64,000 bases of DNA from an uncultured Planctomycetales bacterium (lineage in GTDB: Bacteria; Planctomycetota; Planctomycetia; Isosphaerales; Isosphaeraceae). Within the stretch, counting starts at the first letter, position 1; the number at the start of each line of letters is the position of its first letter. Where the stretch lies: positions 1 through 64,000 of the forward strand of contig CAIYJE010000055.1 of the NCBI GenBank assembly GCA_903926465.1. The letters are read 5' to 3'. Position numbers and translations under genes: made by a program. The notes beneath the pieces are model-generated. The model was given only the letters and a program-made list of their open reading frames with translations, ran no database searches and was not told where the DNA came from. Below are positions 41,025-50,079 of this stretch, piece by piece.

Positions 41025-42011
41025 TCAAATGTTGACTGCGCCTCGAAGCACGGCATCAATGACCTTCATCTGAGCCACGCCGTCTTCAGCGGGGGCCAGC
41101 AGGTGGCCGGCGTGAATGCTGGCGGCAAAGTGATCAACCATGGCGGCGTACTGGTTGCGGCCATCAAAGTGCAGGGTTTCGGGCTCGGCGGCGCCCGAGT
41201 CGGAGCCGAGCCTCAGCAGGGTGGCGGTCGGGTTCGGGCCGGGCAGGAAGGCGTCTAGCACGGTGATGGAGCCGCCGGTGCCCACCAGTTCGAGCCGGTT
41301 GCGGTAGGGGAGTTCAAAGCTGCAGTCGATGTTGCCAATCACCCCGTTGGCGAACCCGAGGTGGGTGGCCAGCGTCATATCCACGCCGGTGGGCCCACGT
41401 TTGACCAGGGTCTGAATCGATTCCGGTTCACTCTGGGTGAACAGCCGCGCGGCGTTCACGCCATAGCAGCCCACGTCAAACAGGGCACCGCCGCCACGGG
41501 TGGGATCGAGCCGCCAGTCGGTGGGGTCGATCGAGAACGAGAATGAGACGTTGATCACCCTGAGCGTGCCAATTTCGCCAGCCTCAATTCGCCTTCGGAT
41601 CTCCACGATTCTGGGCGCGTACCGCCACATGAACGCTTCCATCAAAATCACGCCGCGCTGCTTGCAGTGGTCGGCCATGGCCAGGGCTTCGGCCGCATCG
41701 CGCGCTACTGGCTTTTCACACAAAACGTGCTTACCGGCGTCGGCCGCGGCCTTGGTCCAGTCCAGGTGCAGTTCATTGGGCAAAGGGATATAAACGGCAT
41801 CAATGTCTGGGTCGGCGAGCAGGGCTTCGTAAGAGCCGTAGGCGCGCGGGATGTTGAATTCCTTGGCCCATTCGTCGGAACTCGTTTGCTGGCGACTGGC
41901 CAGGGCGAGCAGGGTACTGGAGTGAGATTCGCGAATGCCGGGAATCAGGCCACGGCGTGTGATACGGGCGCAGCCGAGAATGCCCCAGCGGATTGGCTTG
42001 GTGCTACTCAT
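41025..42011 (-). CDS. Gfo/Idh/MocA family oxidoreductase
   Basis: A 328-residue NAD(P)-dependent sugar or cyclitol dehydrogenase. The N-terminal Rossmann fold has GILGCARITRRG, the family signature is VYIPLPNELHLDW, and the catalytic Lys is in HVLCEKPVA. The C-terminal GFO/IDH/MocA domain contains GGGALFDVGCYGVNAARLF, with the Asp/Cys-Tyr equivalent of the active-site 'DxGxH' block. It is cytoplasmic; the substrate cannot be told from sequence. Close planctomycete relatives occur in many copies. It stands alone: the nearest same-strand gene upstream is 330 bp away. Confidence 0.93.
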   Translation of the reverse strand: MSSTKPIRWGILGCARITRRGLIPGIRESHSSTLLALASRQQTSSDEWAKEFNIPRAYGSYEALLADPDIDAVYIPLPNELHLDWTKAAADAGKHVLCEKPVARDAAEALAMADHCKQRGVILMEAFMWRYAPRIVEIRRRIEAGEIGTLRVINVSFSFSIDPTDWRLDPTRGGGALFDVGCYGVNAARLFTQSEPESIQTLVKRGPTGVDMTLATHLGFANGVIGNIDCSFELPYRNRLELVGTGGSITVLDAFLPGPNPTATLLRLGSDSGAAEPETLHFDGRNQYAAMVDHFAASIHAGHLLAPAEDGVAQMKVIDAVLRGAVNI

Positions 42012-42077
42012 GGATCATGATCCATTCATGGGTTAGAGGAAATCGAAGCGAGGACGGAAGATTGCTGGATGGCCTGC

Positions 42078-42118
42078 AGCGGCTCACGATGGGGTTGCAT
42101 CAACACAGGGACGCCTCA
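42078..42118. repeat. solo end of the MITE-like element (copy b)
   Basis: AGCGGCTCACGATGGGGTTG followed by CA (42078-42099) matches the left end of the element at 18426, and the following ACGCCTCAGTG also occurs in that copy (about 18473-18483). No opposite end or hairpin core is found, so it looks like a broken copy. The rest of the gap 42012-42342 holds nothing I recognise. Confidence 0.55.
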
Positions 42119-42342
42119 GTGAACACCACCGATTACAGGTCCGAGTGTGGCACGACTCCTGGAGAGTCGAGCGACTTTGAATGAGTTTGCGACGTTTCCA
42201 GAAGCTGTTCGGTGCGTTTCTCAAATCACGCGGTGCTGTTTGGTGAAGCGTGTCCATCAAAATACCCCACCAAGAGAACCGAGGGTGGCTGTTTCACCGG
42301 TGCAATTTTAGTGTGAATCGGCATCGATGATTGCCTTGGGTG

Positions 42343-42738
42343 TTACACGTCGGGGGCCGGCGGAAACGCGTCTCGAAAATGATCAATGACGGGGGGCAGA
42401 TTGTCACTGGCCCAAACGATGGCGATAATATCAAAACGGCAGGGGATGGCGGCTTCCAGCATTCCGTATCTCCGCAAGAAAGCCCGTGCCGTGCGTGTAA
42501 TTCTGCGCTGTTTTTCCGGGGTAACGGCCTCGGCGGGCAAACCTCGACGTCGGGTTTTGACTTCGACGAAGACCAATGTGTTCCCCTCGCGGGCCACCAG
42601 GTCGATCTCTCCGCGCCGTACGCGGAACTGGCGAGCAAGAATTCGGAACCCCTGGCGCTGGAGATGGCGTGCGGCAAGCCGTTCTCCCCGGTTTCCCAGT
42701 GTGATCCGCAACAGGCGGTTGAATCGGCGCAGGTTCAT
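42343..42738 (-). CDS. yraN: YraN/UPF0102 family endonuclease-fold protein
   Basis: A 131-residue UPF0102 protein with the restriction-endonuclease-like core: GERLAARHLQRQGFRILARQ, then RRGEIDLVAREGNTLVFVEVKTRR (the conserved GEIDLV...VFVEVK, equivalent to the PD-(D/E)xK site), and RFDIIAIVW. Homologues are small, cytoplasmic, and often beside rnhB or rsmI; their substrate is unsettled, with DNA repair and Holliday-junction-related roles suggested. GGAG lies 6 bp before the ATG. It is separated by 154 bp from the upstream lipoprotein gene on the same strand. Confidence 0.92.
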   Translation of the reverse strand: MNLRRFNRLLRITLGNRGERLAARHLQRQGFRILARQFRVRRGEIDLVAREGNTLVFVEVKTRRRGLPAEAVTPEKQRRITRTARAFLRRYGMLEAAIPCRFDIIAIVWASDNLPPVIDHFRDAFPPAPDV

Positions 42739-42892
42739 GCGTGGCTCCGGTACCTGCTGCCGCAGGCCAACCCAGGGCCGGTTCTGGAAACCGCCAAACC
42801 TGTCGCTAGCCAGCGCCGAGCCACAACCGCCGGTGGGGGCGGTAAAACGCCTGTGGTAGGCCGATTTCTAGGAGTTGATCCAGCAGCGACCG

Positions 42893-43153
42893 CTACTTGA
42901 GGATGCCGAGGTTGGTCTCGATCTCCTGGGCCTCGCTGCTGAGCGTTCCAGCGTATCGGTTCTTTTTGAAGAAGCCATCGAGGTCTTGGGGGCGGCGGAA
43001 GGTCGGGTCGTCCTTCACGGGATCGGCCGGTGGCTCGACATCGGTCAATCCTGAACGAAGTGCCTGCTTGCGGGGCTCGCACCCGGGTGCGATCAGCAGC
43101 AGCAGGCCGGCCATCACCAGGCCACCCGGTACCATCTTTGAGAGGCGTTGCAT
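42893..43153 (-). CDS. small putative lipoprotein
   Basis: An 86-residue protein with a signal peptide (GGLVMAGLLLLIAPGC) ending in a lipobox-like IAPGC. It is followed by a polar, Pro/Asp-rich mature part with no recognised domain (DPTFRRPQDLDGFFKKNRY). It is expected to be lipid-anchored in the envelope. GGAG stands 8 bp before the ATG, which supports it as a real gene. It lies between yraN and the MFS gene on the same strand. The function is unknown. Confidence 0.75.
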   Translation of the reverse strand: MQRLSKMVPGGLVMAGLLLLIAPGCEPRKQALRSGLTDVEPPADPVKDDPTFRRPQDLDGFFKKNRYAGTLSSEAQEIETNLGILK

Positions 43154-43253
43154 CGACAGTTCTCCGGCATTGGTCGCGGCCCAGGTGCCAGACCAGTTCC
43201 TGGGCCCGACTTGTCATTGCGCGGGGGATCATGCCAGAAGCCTCCCAGAGTGT

Positions 43254-44783
43254 CTAGTTCGTCTGGGTGGGACTGACCGGCGGGTGCGGGTCATTGCCCC
43301 AGGCCAGAGACAAGATCAACAGCCCAACCAGCGGCGAGAGTCCAACCAGCACAAAGATCGGCGCAAATGAGCCGGTGGAGTCTTTGACCCAGCCCGCGAA
43401 CGGTAGAATGCCGGCGGCGAACAGGTTTCCCATCCCGCCTAGAATGCCAACCACCAGTCCGGTGGCCGAGGGGTCAACCTCTTGGCAGAAGGCAAAGTAA
43501 TTGGCCATGAAGGCGGCCGCTCCCAGGGCCATCAGTGCGAGCAGGGCCATGCAGGCATAATCGTTGGACACCCGTCCGACCCAGGCACCCGCGCTGATCG
43601 CCAAGACGCAGAGCCCCATGATCCGTAATCGTGCGCTTGAGGGCTTCAAACCCCGGCCTGCCAGTAATCGGGAGCCGAGCCCACCCAGCAGGTTGCCGGC
43701 GTCGGCCGCCAGAAAGATCAATGCGGTAACCACGCTGCTCACAAGAAAGATCGCCGTTTCGGTCCGTTTTGGAGTGTCGGCCGCCAGAAAACTCTCGAAA
43801 AGCGAGACGAGGCCGGTCATTTTGCGCTCGCTATTCAAATACTTGGGCAGCCAGCTCACCAGGAAGTGCCAGCAGATATTGATGCTGATGGCCACCACCA
43901 CCATGATCCAGAACCGGCGGAGGCGAACGACCTCTCCCAGGCTGCGGCCCCAGCCGGTGGCCCCGAGCGTGTTCAGGGGGAGCAGCCTGGCCACAATAAG
44001 CAGCCCGGTCATCAAGGTGGCCACGCCCAGCCAGCAGCCAACTGCGCCCGCCTGACGGTAGCCGATCAGGCCCACGGCCACCGCGTCCACCAGTAAGAGG
44101 CTGAATGCCAGCCAGGCACGCGGTTGAAGCCTGCCGCTGGTTCCAGAGGGCAAGAGCGGCTTCGGGGCGGGCTCGCCCGCCAGGATGCCGGCCACCGGAC
44201 CACGCACGGCCAGCAGCCAGGCTGCGGACCAGACAAATCCCAGTAACCCCACGGCCACGAACGCGGTTCGCCATCCGTAGCGCACGGTCACGAAGGGGAC
44301 GATCAGGGGGGTGATTACCGCCCCCACGGCTGCCCCTGAGTTAAAAATTCCATTGCCCAGCCCCCGGTCGGCCGCAGGCAGCACCCGGCCCGTGACCTTG
44401 AGGGCGCAGGGCCAGTTGAAAGACTCGCCCACTCCCAGCAGGGCGCGACAGGCAATGAGTACGGCCAGTGTGGGGGCAAACGCCGAGGCGATGCCGGCCA
44501 GGGACCACCAGACCACCGCCCCCAGGTAGAGCCTGCGAACGTCGAGCCGGTCTGCCATCAAGCCCGCAGGAACCTGAAGCAAGGCATAGGTCAGCGTGAA
44601 CGCGGCCAGCACCCAGCCGAACGTCTCATTGTTAATCGCAAATTCCGCCTGAATCTGCGGGCTCACCAGGGCAATCGCCTGCCGGTCCATGTAATTGAGG
44701 ACCGTTGAGGCAAACATCAACCAGCAAAGTCCCCAGGCCCAACCCCCGGGTGCACTTGGCGGAATGGCTTTGTGATCAGACAT
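43254..44783 (-). CDS. MFS transporter, ACS (hexuronate/anion) type
   Basis: A 509-residue major facilitator with about 12-14 helices. The start FASTVLNYMDRQAIALVSPQ matches the ACS-family 'NYxDRxxLSxAxPxI' helix 1. The loop 2-3 motif LMADRLDVRR and the GVGESFNWPCALKVTGRVLP and GIFNSGAAVGAVITPLIV segments match ExuT/GarP-like organic-anion:H+ symporters. It is an inner-membrane carrier; sugar acids such as hexuronates are the usual substrates. It is longer than typical (about 430) owing to two extra hydrophobic segments near residues 210-260 (LAFSLLLVDAVAVGLIGY, CWLGVATLMTGLLIVARL). No catabolic genes are adjacent. Confidence 0.88.
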   Translation of the reverse strand: MSDHKAIPPSAPGGWAWGLCWLMFASTVLNYMDRQAIALVSPQIQAEFAINNETFGWVLAAFTLTYALLQVPAGLMADRLDVRRLYLGAVVWWSLAGIASAFAPTLAVLIACRALLGVGESFNWPCALKVTGRVLPAADRGLGNGIFNSGAAVGAVITPLIVPFVTVRYGWRTAFVAVGLLGFVWSAAWLLAVRGPVAGILAGEPAPKPLLPSGTSGRLQPRAWLAFSLLLVDAVAVGLIGYRQAGAVGCWLGVATLMTGLLIVARLLPLNTLGATGWGRSLGEVVRLRRFWIMVVVAISINICWHFLVSWLPKYLNSERKMTGLVSLFESFLAADTPKRTETAIFLVSSVVTALIFLAADAGNLLGGLGSRLLAGRGLKPSSARLRIMGLCVLAISAGAWVGRVSNDYACMALLALMALGAAAFMANYFAFCQEVDPSATGLVVGILGGMGNLFAAGILPFAGWVKDSTGSFAPIFVLVGLSPLVGLLILSLAWGNDPHPPVSPTQTN

Positions 44784-45200
44784 CTCGGGATTCGGGCCCT
44801 TCTGGGGCTAAGCCGGCTGGAATCGTTCAGGGTGTGGGTGGGGCGGCAAGTCGCTGACTTTCGATCGTTCCAGGCAGGCCCGGCAAGCAAGACTCAAGAA
44901 TAAGGGGCCAGGCACACGGTTGCCAGGAGTCTCCGCGGCCTGAATCCATCCAAAGATCAAGAAAACCAATTCACGTCGGGGCGGCTCTGGGTCCGTTTGG
45001 CACCGCTTATGAAGCCGGAAAACGCCACAAACCCTGGCCCTAAAATTCAATTTGCAGCAAGTCAATCAATTTGGTATGAATTAGCTTGTCTTGGACTCAG
45101 GGCACGGAATAATCAGGCTGCGCCGTGTTGCTCTTGCTGTCCGGTTTGATCCGGGTTGGGACCCGCGTGCGGAAGTTTGGCTGACCAGGAGTGGTGGGCG
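44784..45200. other. divergent intergenic region upstream of the sulfate importer
   Basis: This should contain the promoter of the sulfate ABC operon and of the MFS gene. A lower-GC stretch at 45040-45110 ('aaattcaatttgcagcaagtcaatcaatttggtatgaattag', given in parts) is the likely promoter site, but I see no clear boxes and no riboswitch I know. There is no gene. Confidence 0.35.
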
Positions 45201-46241
45201 ATGAAGACAAGGGTTCAGGGCCTGGCTTTCTTTTTCCTGGCGCTGGGCGTTGGCCTGGTTGCTGGATGTGGTGGTTCGTCAGGTCCAGACGCGTCTGGTG
45301 ATGTGATCAAGCTGGGAGCCTACTCGGTAGTGCGAGAGGCGTTTCACGATGCCTTGATTCCGGCTTTCCAGGAACACTGGAAGCAGAAAACCGGTCGGGT
45401 GGTCAGGTTTGAGGAATCGTACAACGCTTCGGGGGCCCAGGCGCGGGCCATTGCGTCTGGTTTCGATGCCGACGTGGCGATTCTCTCGCACACGGGCGAC
45501 ATGAACCAGCTTGTGGAAGCGAAGCGGGTTTCGCCAGACTGGGCCAAGAATCCGACGGGCGGCATTGTCACGCACAGCGTGGTGGTGATTGGGCACCGCG
45601 AGGGGAACCCCAAGGCAATTGCAGACTGGTCCGACCTGGCCAAGCCGGGCGTGGGCGTGCTTTACCCAGACCCGAAAACTTCGGGCGGGGCGCGCTGGAA
45701 TATTAACGCCATCTATGGCTCGGCGTACCTGGCTTCCAAGGCGGCCGGTGGTGGCACCCCCGACCTGGCCGCCGTGGCGGATTTGCTGAAGCGGGTTCAG
45801 GCGAACGTGGTGAACATGGACGCCTCGGGCCGGCAGAGCATGTCGAGCTTTTCTGAGAGAGGTATTGGCGATGCGGTGGTCACGTATGAGAACGAGATTT
45901 TGCTGCGGAAGCGTGAAGGGAAGCCGATTGAGTATGTGGTTCCGGAGGCCACGCTGTTGATTGAGAGCCCTGCCGCAGTGGTAGACAGTTCCGTGGAAAA
46001 GCATAAGAACCGTGAAGTTGCGACCGAGTTTCTGGCGTTTCTAACGTCGGTCGAGGGGCAGAAAATTCTTGCCAGCTACGGGTTCCGCCCGGTGGACCAG
46101 ACCAGCCCATTGTTGCCTGAGTTCCCGAAGCCCGCAAAGCTCTTCACCATGGCGGATCTGGGTGGTTGGGATGAAGTGCAAACGGCTGTGTACGGCCCCA
46201 AGGGCTTGTGGACGTCGATCTTCAGCGATCAGGGTAAGTAA
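45201..46241 (+). CDS. sulfate/thiosulfate-binding lipoprotein of the ABC importer
   Basis: A 346-residue periplasmic-binding protein of the Sbp/CysP family. The signal peptide ends in GLVAGC, so it is probably lipid-anchored. Family marks are KLGAYSVVREAFHDALIPAF, the ligand loop RFEESYNASGAQARAIASG, ADVAILSHTGDMNQLVE, DPKTSGGARWNINAIYGSA and YENEILL. It captures sulfate and hands it to CysT/CysW. The ATG at 45201 follows AGGAG by 9 bp and fits the signal peptide. It is the first gene of a four-gene operon, with 5 bp to cysT. Thiosulfate specificity cannot be excluded. Confidence 0.93.
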   Translation: MKTRVQGLAFFFLALGVGLVAGCGGSSGPDASGDVIKLGAYSVVREAFHDALIPAFQEHWKQKTGRVVRFEESYNASGAQARAIASGFDADVAILSHTGDMNQLVEAKRVSPDWAKNPTGGIVTHSVVVIGHREGNPKAIADWSDLAKPGVGVLYPDPKTSGGARWNINAIYGSAYLASKAAGGGTPDLAAVADLLKRVQANVVNMDASGRQSMSSFSERGIGDAVVTYENEILLRKREGKPIEYVVPEATLLIESPAAVVDSSVEKHKNREVATEFLAFLTSVEGQKILASYGFRPVDQTSPLLPEFPKPAKLFTMADLGGWDEVQTAVYGPKGLWTSIFSDQGK

Positions 46242-46246
46242 TACTA

Positions 46247-47089
46247 ATGGCCAGTGTGGAAACGACGCGGAGCGGCGGTGATACCGGCTTGCCGGACCTG
46301 GTGCTGCGGGGAATGACCCTGGGGTACCTGGGTTGGATGGTGGTTTTGCCCATCATTGCCCTGGGGTTCCAGTCTCTGGTTGCCGGTCCGCAAGCGTTTC
46401 TGGACGCGGTTCTGGACCCGCAGGCTGTTCATGCGCTCAAGTTGACCGTGGTCACTGCCCTGGTGATGGTGGTGATTAATGTGGTCATGGGTACTGCCAC
46501 CGCCTGGGTTCTGGTGCGGTATGAGTTCCCGGGCAAGAAGGTAATGAACGCGCTGATTGACCTGCCGTTTGCGGTGCCCACGGTGGTGACCGGCCTGATG
46601 CTGGTGCTGTTGTATGGGCCCAGCAGTGTGCTGGGGACGATTCTGGGGACGTACGGATTTTCCGTGATTTATTCCCAGCCTGGCATTGTGCTGGCCCTTT
46701 TGTTTGTGTCTTACCCGTTCGTGATCCGGAGCGTGCAGCCCGTGCTGCTGGAGCTGGACCGGGCCGAGGAAGAAGCGGCGGCAACCATGGGAGCGTCTGG
46801 ATGGCTCACATTCTGGCGCGTGACGTTGCCAACCCTGGCTCCTGCCATTTTCACCGGCGCGGCCCTGTCGTTTGGTCGAGCGCTGGGTGAATTCGGGAGC
46901 GTGATCTTGGTGGCTGGCAACCAGCCGATGAAGACCAAGACCACGCCGCTTTACGTGTTTGGAGAGATTGAGAGTGGTAACAAGCAGGGTGCGATGGCGG
47001 TTTCGCTTGTTCTGCTGGCCCTCTCACTGGGAGTGCTCATCTCGTTGAACCTGTATCAGCGCCGGTGGAGTCTTGAGGATGGCAAGTGA
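46247..47089 (+). CDS. cysT: sulfate ABC transporter permease CysT (CysU)
   Basis: A 280-residue inner-membrane permease with six hydrophobic helices. Typical segments are the start of the core PQAVHALKLTVVTALV, the RYEFPGKKVMNALIDLPFAVPTVVTGL segment shared by CysT/CysW, and the EAA loop [22 protein letters not shown]. The helical end is SFGRALGEFGSVILVAGN. It pairs with CysW to form the channel. It starts 5 bp after the binding-protein stop, and its end overlaps cysW by 11 bp, so the genes are translated together. Confidence 0.93.
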   Translation: MASVETTRSGGDTGLPDLVLRGMTLGYLGWMVVLPIIALGFQSLVAGPQAFLDAVLDPQAVHALKLTVVTALVMVVINVVMGTATAWVLVRYEFPGKKVMNALIDLPFAVPTVVTGLMLVLLYGPSSVLGTILGTYGFSVIYSQPGIVLALLFVSYPFVIRSVQPVLLELDRAEEEAAATMGASGWLTFWRVTLPTLAPAIFTGAALSFGRALGEFGSVILVAGNQPMKTKTTPLYVFGEIESGNKQGAMAVSLVLLALSLGVLISLNLYQRRWSLEDGK

Positions 47090-47957
47090 CCATGACCAGA
47101 CGGGCGAAGCCGACGGGATCAACCGCTTGAGCGCGAGCAAGTGGGCCTCGCTACCGATCGGCCGTTGGCTGCTGATGACCGTGGTCATTGGCTGGTTCGC
47201 CTTGTTGATTTTGGTGCCCACCATTGCGCTGGCCAGACAGGCGTTTGCCGGGGGCCTGGCACCGCTGGGCCGGGCGATGGCGTCCGAAGAGTTTCGGCAG
47301 GCCTTTGGGATGACCCTTGGAATTACCCTGGTGGCGGTGGTGGTGAACACCATCTTTGGAGTGTGCTTTGCCCTGGTGCTGGTCAGGCAGCGGTTCTGGG
47401 GAAAAACGCTGGCGGATGGGTTAGTGGATCTGCCGTTTGCCATTTCGCCGGTGGTGACCGGTTTGATGCTGGTGGTGCTTTACGGGCCTGATGGCTGGAT
47501 TGGCCGGCATCTTGAAACGGGCGGCTTTCGGGTGGTTTATGCGTTACCGGGCATGATTCTGGCTACACTCTTTGTCACCTTGCCGTTTGTGGTAAGGGGT
47601 GTGGTGCCGGTGCTCCAGGAATTTGGCGTCGATCAGGTGGAGGCGGCTTACATTCTGGGCGCGGGCCGCTGGGTTACGTTCTGGCGGGTCACGCTCCCCT
47701 CCATTCGCTGGGGATTGGCGTACAGCATGTTGCTGCTGATCGCCCGCTCCCTGGGAGAGTTTGGCGCGGTCATGGTGGTGTCTGGTAACCTGCTGGGGCA
47801 TACGCAGACCGCCACCCTGTACGTTCATGATGGCATTGAGGGGTTCCGGCCTGAAGGGGCGTACGCCGCCAGCCTGATCCTTGCCGCCGTCTCTTTTTTC
47901 ATGCTGATTGGGATGGAAACGTTTCGTAAGCGACTCAAGGCCTCCAAGCAATCCTGA
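47079..47957 (+). CDS. cysW: sulfate ABC transporter permease CysW
   Basis: A 292-residue permease paralogous to Cys[58 protein letters not shown], and the EAA loop [23 protein letters not shown], then [16 protein letters not shown]. It forms the other half of the membrane pore. The ATG at 47079 lies inside the end of cysT with GGAG about 8 bp upstream. The N-terminal about 25 residues are polar and variable. It is followed after 46 bp by cysA. Confidence 0.93.
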   Translation: MASDHDQTGEADGINRLSASKWASLPIGRWLLMTVVIGWFALLILVPTIALARQAFAGGLAPLGRAMASEEFRQAFGMTLGITLVAVVVNTIFGVCFALVLVRQRFWGKTLADGLVDLPFAISPVVTGLMLVVLYGPDGWIGRHLETGGFRVVYALPGMILATLFVTLPFVVRGVVPVLQEFGVDQVEAAYILGAGRWVTFWRVTLPSIRWGLAYSMLLLIARSLGEFGAVMVVSGNLLGHTQTATLYVHDGIEGFRPEGAYAASLILAAVSFFMLIGMETFRKRLKASKQS

Positions 47958-48003
47958 GTCAATCCGACCTTTTTCACTCGCAGCGGGTGAGCGAGACCGA
48001 ACC

Positions 48004-49092
48004 ATGAGTATTGTCGTCGAGAACTTATCGAAGCGGTTCGGCACGTTCCAGGCGGTGTCGGATGTGTCGTTTGAGGTGCCCACCGGCCAACTGGTGGCGC
48101 TACTGGGACCGAGCGGGTCTGGCAAGAGCACGATCCTGAGGATCATTGCCGGCCTGGAAGACCCGGATACCGGGCGTGTAAGCCTGACCGGTGAAGATGC
48201 CACCAGCGTTCCTGTGCAGCGCCGGGGGGTGGGCTTTGTGTTTCAGCATTACGCGTTGTTCCGTCACATGACGGTCCGGCAAAATGTGGCCTTTGGGCTG
48301 GAGGTTCGTAAGAAGCCCAAGGCTGAGATCGAAGAGAAGGTTGAACGGCTGTTGAAACTTGTGCAATTGCACGGTTACGCCGATCGCTACCCGTCTCAGC
48401 TTTCGGGCGGGCAACGGCAGCGTGTGGCGTTGGCGCGGTCACTGGCTCCCGAGCCCAAGGTGCTGCTGCTCGATGAGCCGTTTGGTGCGCTCGATGCGCG
48501 GGTGCGTGATGAATTGCGGGCCTGGCTGCGTCGCCTGCATGATGAAGTGCATGTCACGAGCTTGTTTGTGACTCACGACCAGCAAGAGGCGTTCGAGGTT
48601 TCTGACCAGGTGGTGGTTCTGAACCACGGCAAGGTGGAACAGTATGGTCCGCCCCAGCAACTGTACGAACGGCCGGTGAGCCCGTTTGTGGCGCAGTTTT
48701 TGGGCCAGGTGAACGTGCTGCCCATGAAAGCGCTCTGGAACCCGCAGGCCATTGATCTGAAACATATTCAGGAGGCGTTTGGATCAGACGTTCTGAATAC
48801 CGAAGAAGCGGTTTATGTGCGGCCGCATGACCTGGACATTCATCGAGAGCCGAATACGCGCCCCTGCTGGCGGGGGCGGATCGAGCGGCTGACTCCCCTG
48901 GGAGGAATCGTTCGGATTGATCTGAGCATTAACAGTGACGAACGACTGCAAATTGACCTGCCCAGAGACCAGCAACTGGCGTTGAGCCTGGTGCAGGGCG
49001 ACGATGTCTTCGTTTCACCACGTTCGTTCACGCCCATTGGTCCGCCCAAGCAAATTCCGGGAGACGCTGCGGGCACGTTTTATACAATTTGA
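48004..49092 (+). CDS. cysA: sulfate ABC transporter ATP-binding protein CysA
   Basis: A 362-residue ATPase that drives the CysT/CysW pore. It has Walker [10 protein letters not shown], the Q loop [11 protein letters not shown], signature [15 protein letters not shown], Walker [13 protein letters not shown], and the His switch [14 protein letters not shown]-terminal TOBE-type domain follows (YVRPHDLDI, the CysA hallmark, and [20 protein letters not shown]). The ATG at 48004 is the family start; the frame is open from 47908. Its last 100 bp (48991-49090) recur almost exactly at 54054-54153, downstream of the sulfatase and porin genes. Confidence 0.95.
   Translation: MSIVVENLSKRFGTFQAVSDVSFEVPTGQLVALLGPSGSGKSTILRIIAGLEDPDTGRVSLTGEDATSVPVQRRGVGFVFQHYALFRHMTVRQNVAFGLEVRKKPKAEIEEKVERLLKLVQLHGYADRYPSQLSGGQRQRVALARSLAPEPKVLLLDEPFGALDARVRDELRAWLRRLHDEVHVTSLFVTHDQQEAFEVSDQVVVLNHGKVEQYGPPQQLYERPVSPFVAQFLGQVNVLPMKALWNPQAIDLKHIQEAFGSDVLNTEEAVYVRPHDLDIHREPNTRPCWRGRIERLTPLGGIVRIDLSINSDERLQIDLPRDQQLALSLVQGDDVFVSPRSFTPIGPPKQIPGDAAGTFYTI
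48991..49090 (+). repeat. direct repeat, left copy (cysA 3' end)
   Basis: This 100-bp stretch, beginning GTGCAGGGCGACGATG and ending ATACAATTT, is repeated in the same orientation at 54054-54153 with two mismatches. The copies bracket about 4.96 kb holding the sulfatase and porin genes. Confidence 0.95.
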
Positions 49093-50079
49093 AACGGGTC
49101 TTCTATAATTTGACGACGGAAACCGCATTCCCCGAAGCTTCAGCCGTGGCGTTGAAGCTACGTCAATATGTTTTTGGACAACGGGAATTCCGCTTCCAAG
49201 TACCGATCCCTGCCCAGAGTTTACGAAAAAGGTTGATGGCCTGTAGTGCCAATGCAGTAATCAATCACGGGGAAACTGAGCGAGTGGATTGAGACTTTGC
49301 TGCGACCGTTGCTTGCGTTATAAGCCGTTTCGTAAATGGCGTTTCGAGATTGCATCGTCTTGGAAAGATTTTTGTTCGGATATTTTCGAAGTGTTCTAAA
49401 ACTATTCGTGGTGTCCGTTCAAACCACCACGTTTTGGAGTAACTGCGTTCGCGCAGATTCTTTCTACCTTGCAAGATGTATTCTTCGTCCCAAGCCGGGA
49501 TTCGTCCGGCCCTGATAACTTGATTGGTTGAGGTAAGAACATCTCTGGTTTTCAACAATGCAGGGCGCTAGCAAACATTTGCTTCTGCTGAAAATCCAAC
49601 TCAGGAGTTAACAGTACCTACCAGGCGCTGGTTGGTTCGATCGCGCATAAGATTTGCCATGGCGGCTTTAGCAGTTCACGATTCGGTTGCTTATAGAGTA
49701 CAGCCGCTCGGCTGTCTCTTGGTTTTGTTTCTATGTGTAACCCAATCGTAAACGCTATAGTTTAATTCTGGAGTGTACACCTACTAATATGGTTATGTCA
49801 GCTAAAAAAACCCTACGGCTTTTTGATCCAAAGCCTCGTCTATCGAATTGCGAAGGGGAACTCTGGCCTGATCGCCCCGACGCGTATTTTTGAAAAGGAG
49901 TTCGAGCAGATTGAGGTCTGGCCGACCCATTCCAGGCCTTGCCGGAGGTCTGCGATGGGGCGTGACTTCGTGCATCGACGATAATCACGAGGGGCGTGTC
50001 TGGTCTTCCGCGCAACCAGGCGCAATTAGCCCACCTGACTTGGATGCGCGTACAACCATCATCTCCAGGGAGAATCCAC
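49093..50079. other. gene-poor low-GC left part of the bracketed segment
   Basis: Nearly 1 kb without a gene I can support. It holds a MITE-like element (49669-49759). A minus frame at 49265-49558 and another at 49755-50252 show no family features. The latter includes 'RPDTPLVIIVDARS', which could be a decayed transposase, but I cannot show it. GC is clearly lower than in the flanking operon. The sulfatase promoter must lie at the right end. Confidence 0.4.
49669..49759. repeat. MITE-like element, copy c (short)
   Basis: The left end is TAGCAGTTCACGATTCGGTT then GC (49669-49690). The central hairpin is ACAGCCG-CT-CGGCTGT (49700-49715). The right end is GTGTAACCCAATCGTAAACG then CTATA (49735-49759). 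The ends are inverse to each other and match those of copies a and d. It lies inside the cysA-bracketed segment. Confidence 0.75.

Noticed and set aside
40715-41035. Plus frame containing 'DFMDGMDRVDR'
   Set aside because: It is a translation of the GTCCAT repeat family, not a gene.
49265-49558. 97-codon minus frame in the cysA-bracketed segment
   Set aside because: It could be a decayed gene, but no motif supports a family; left as non-coding.
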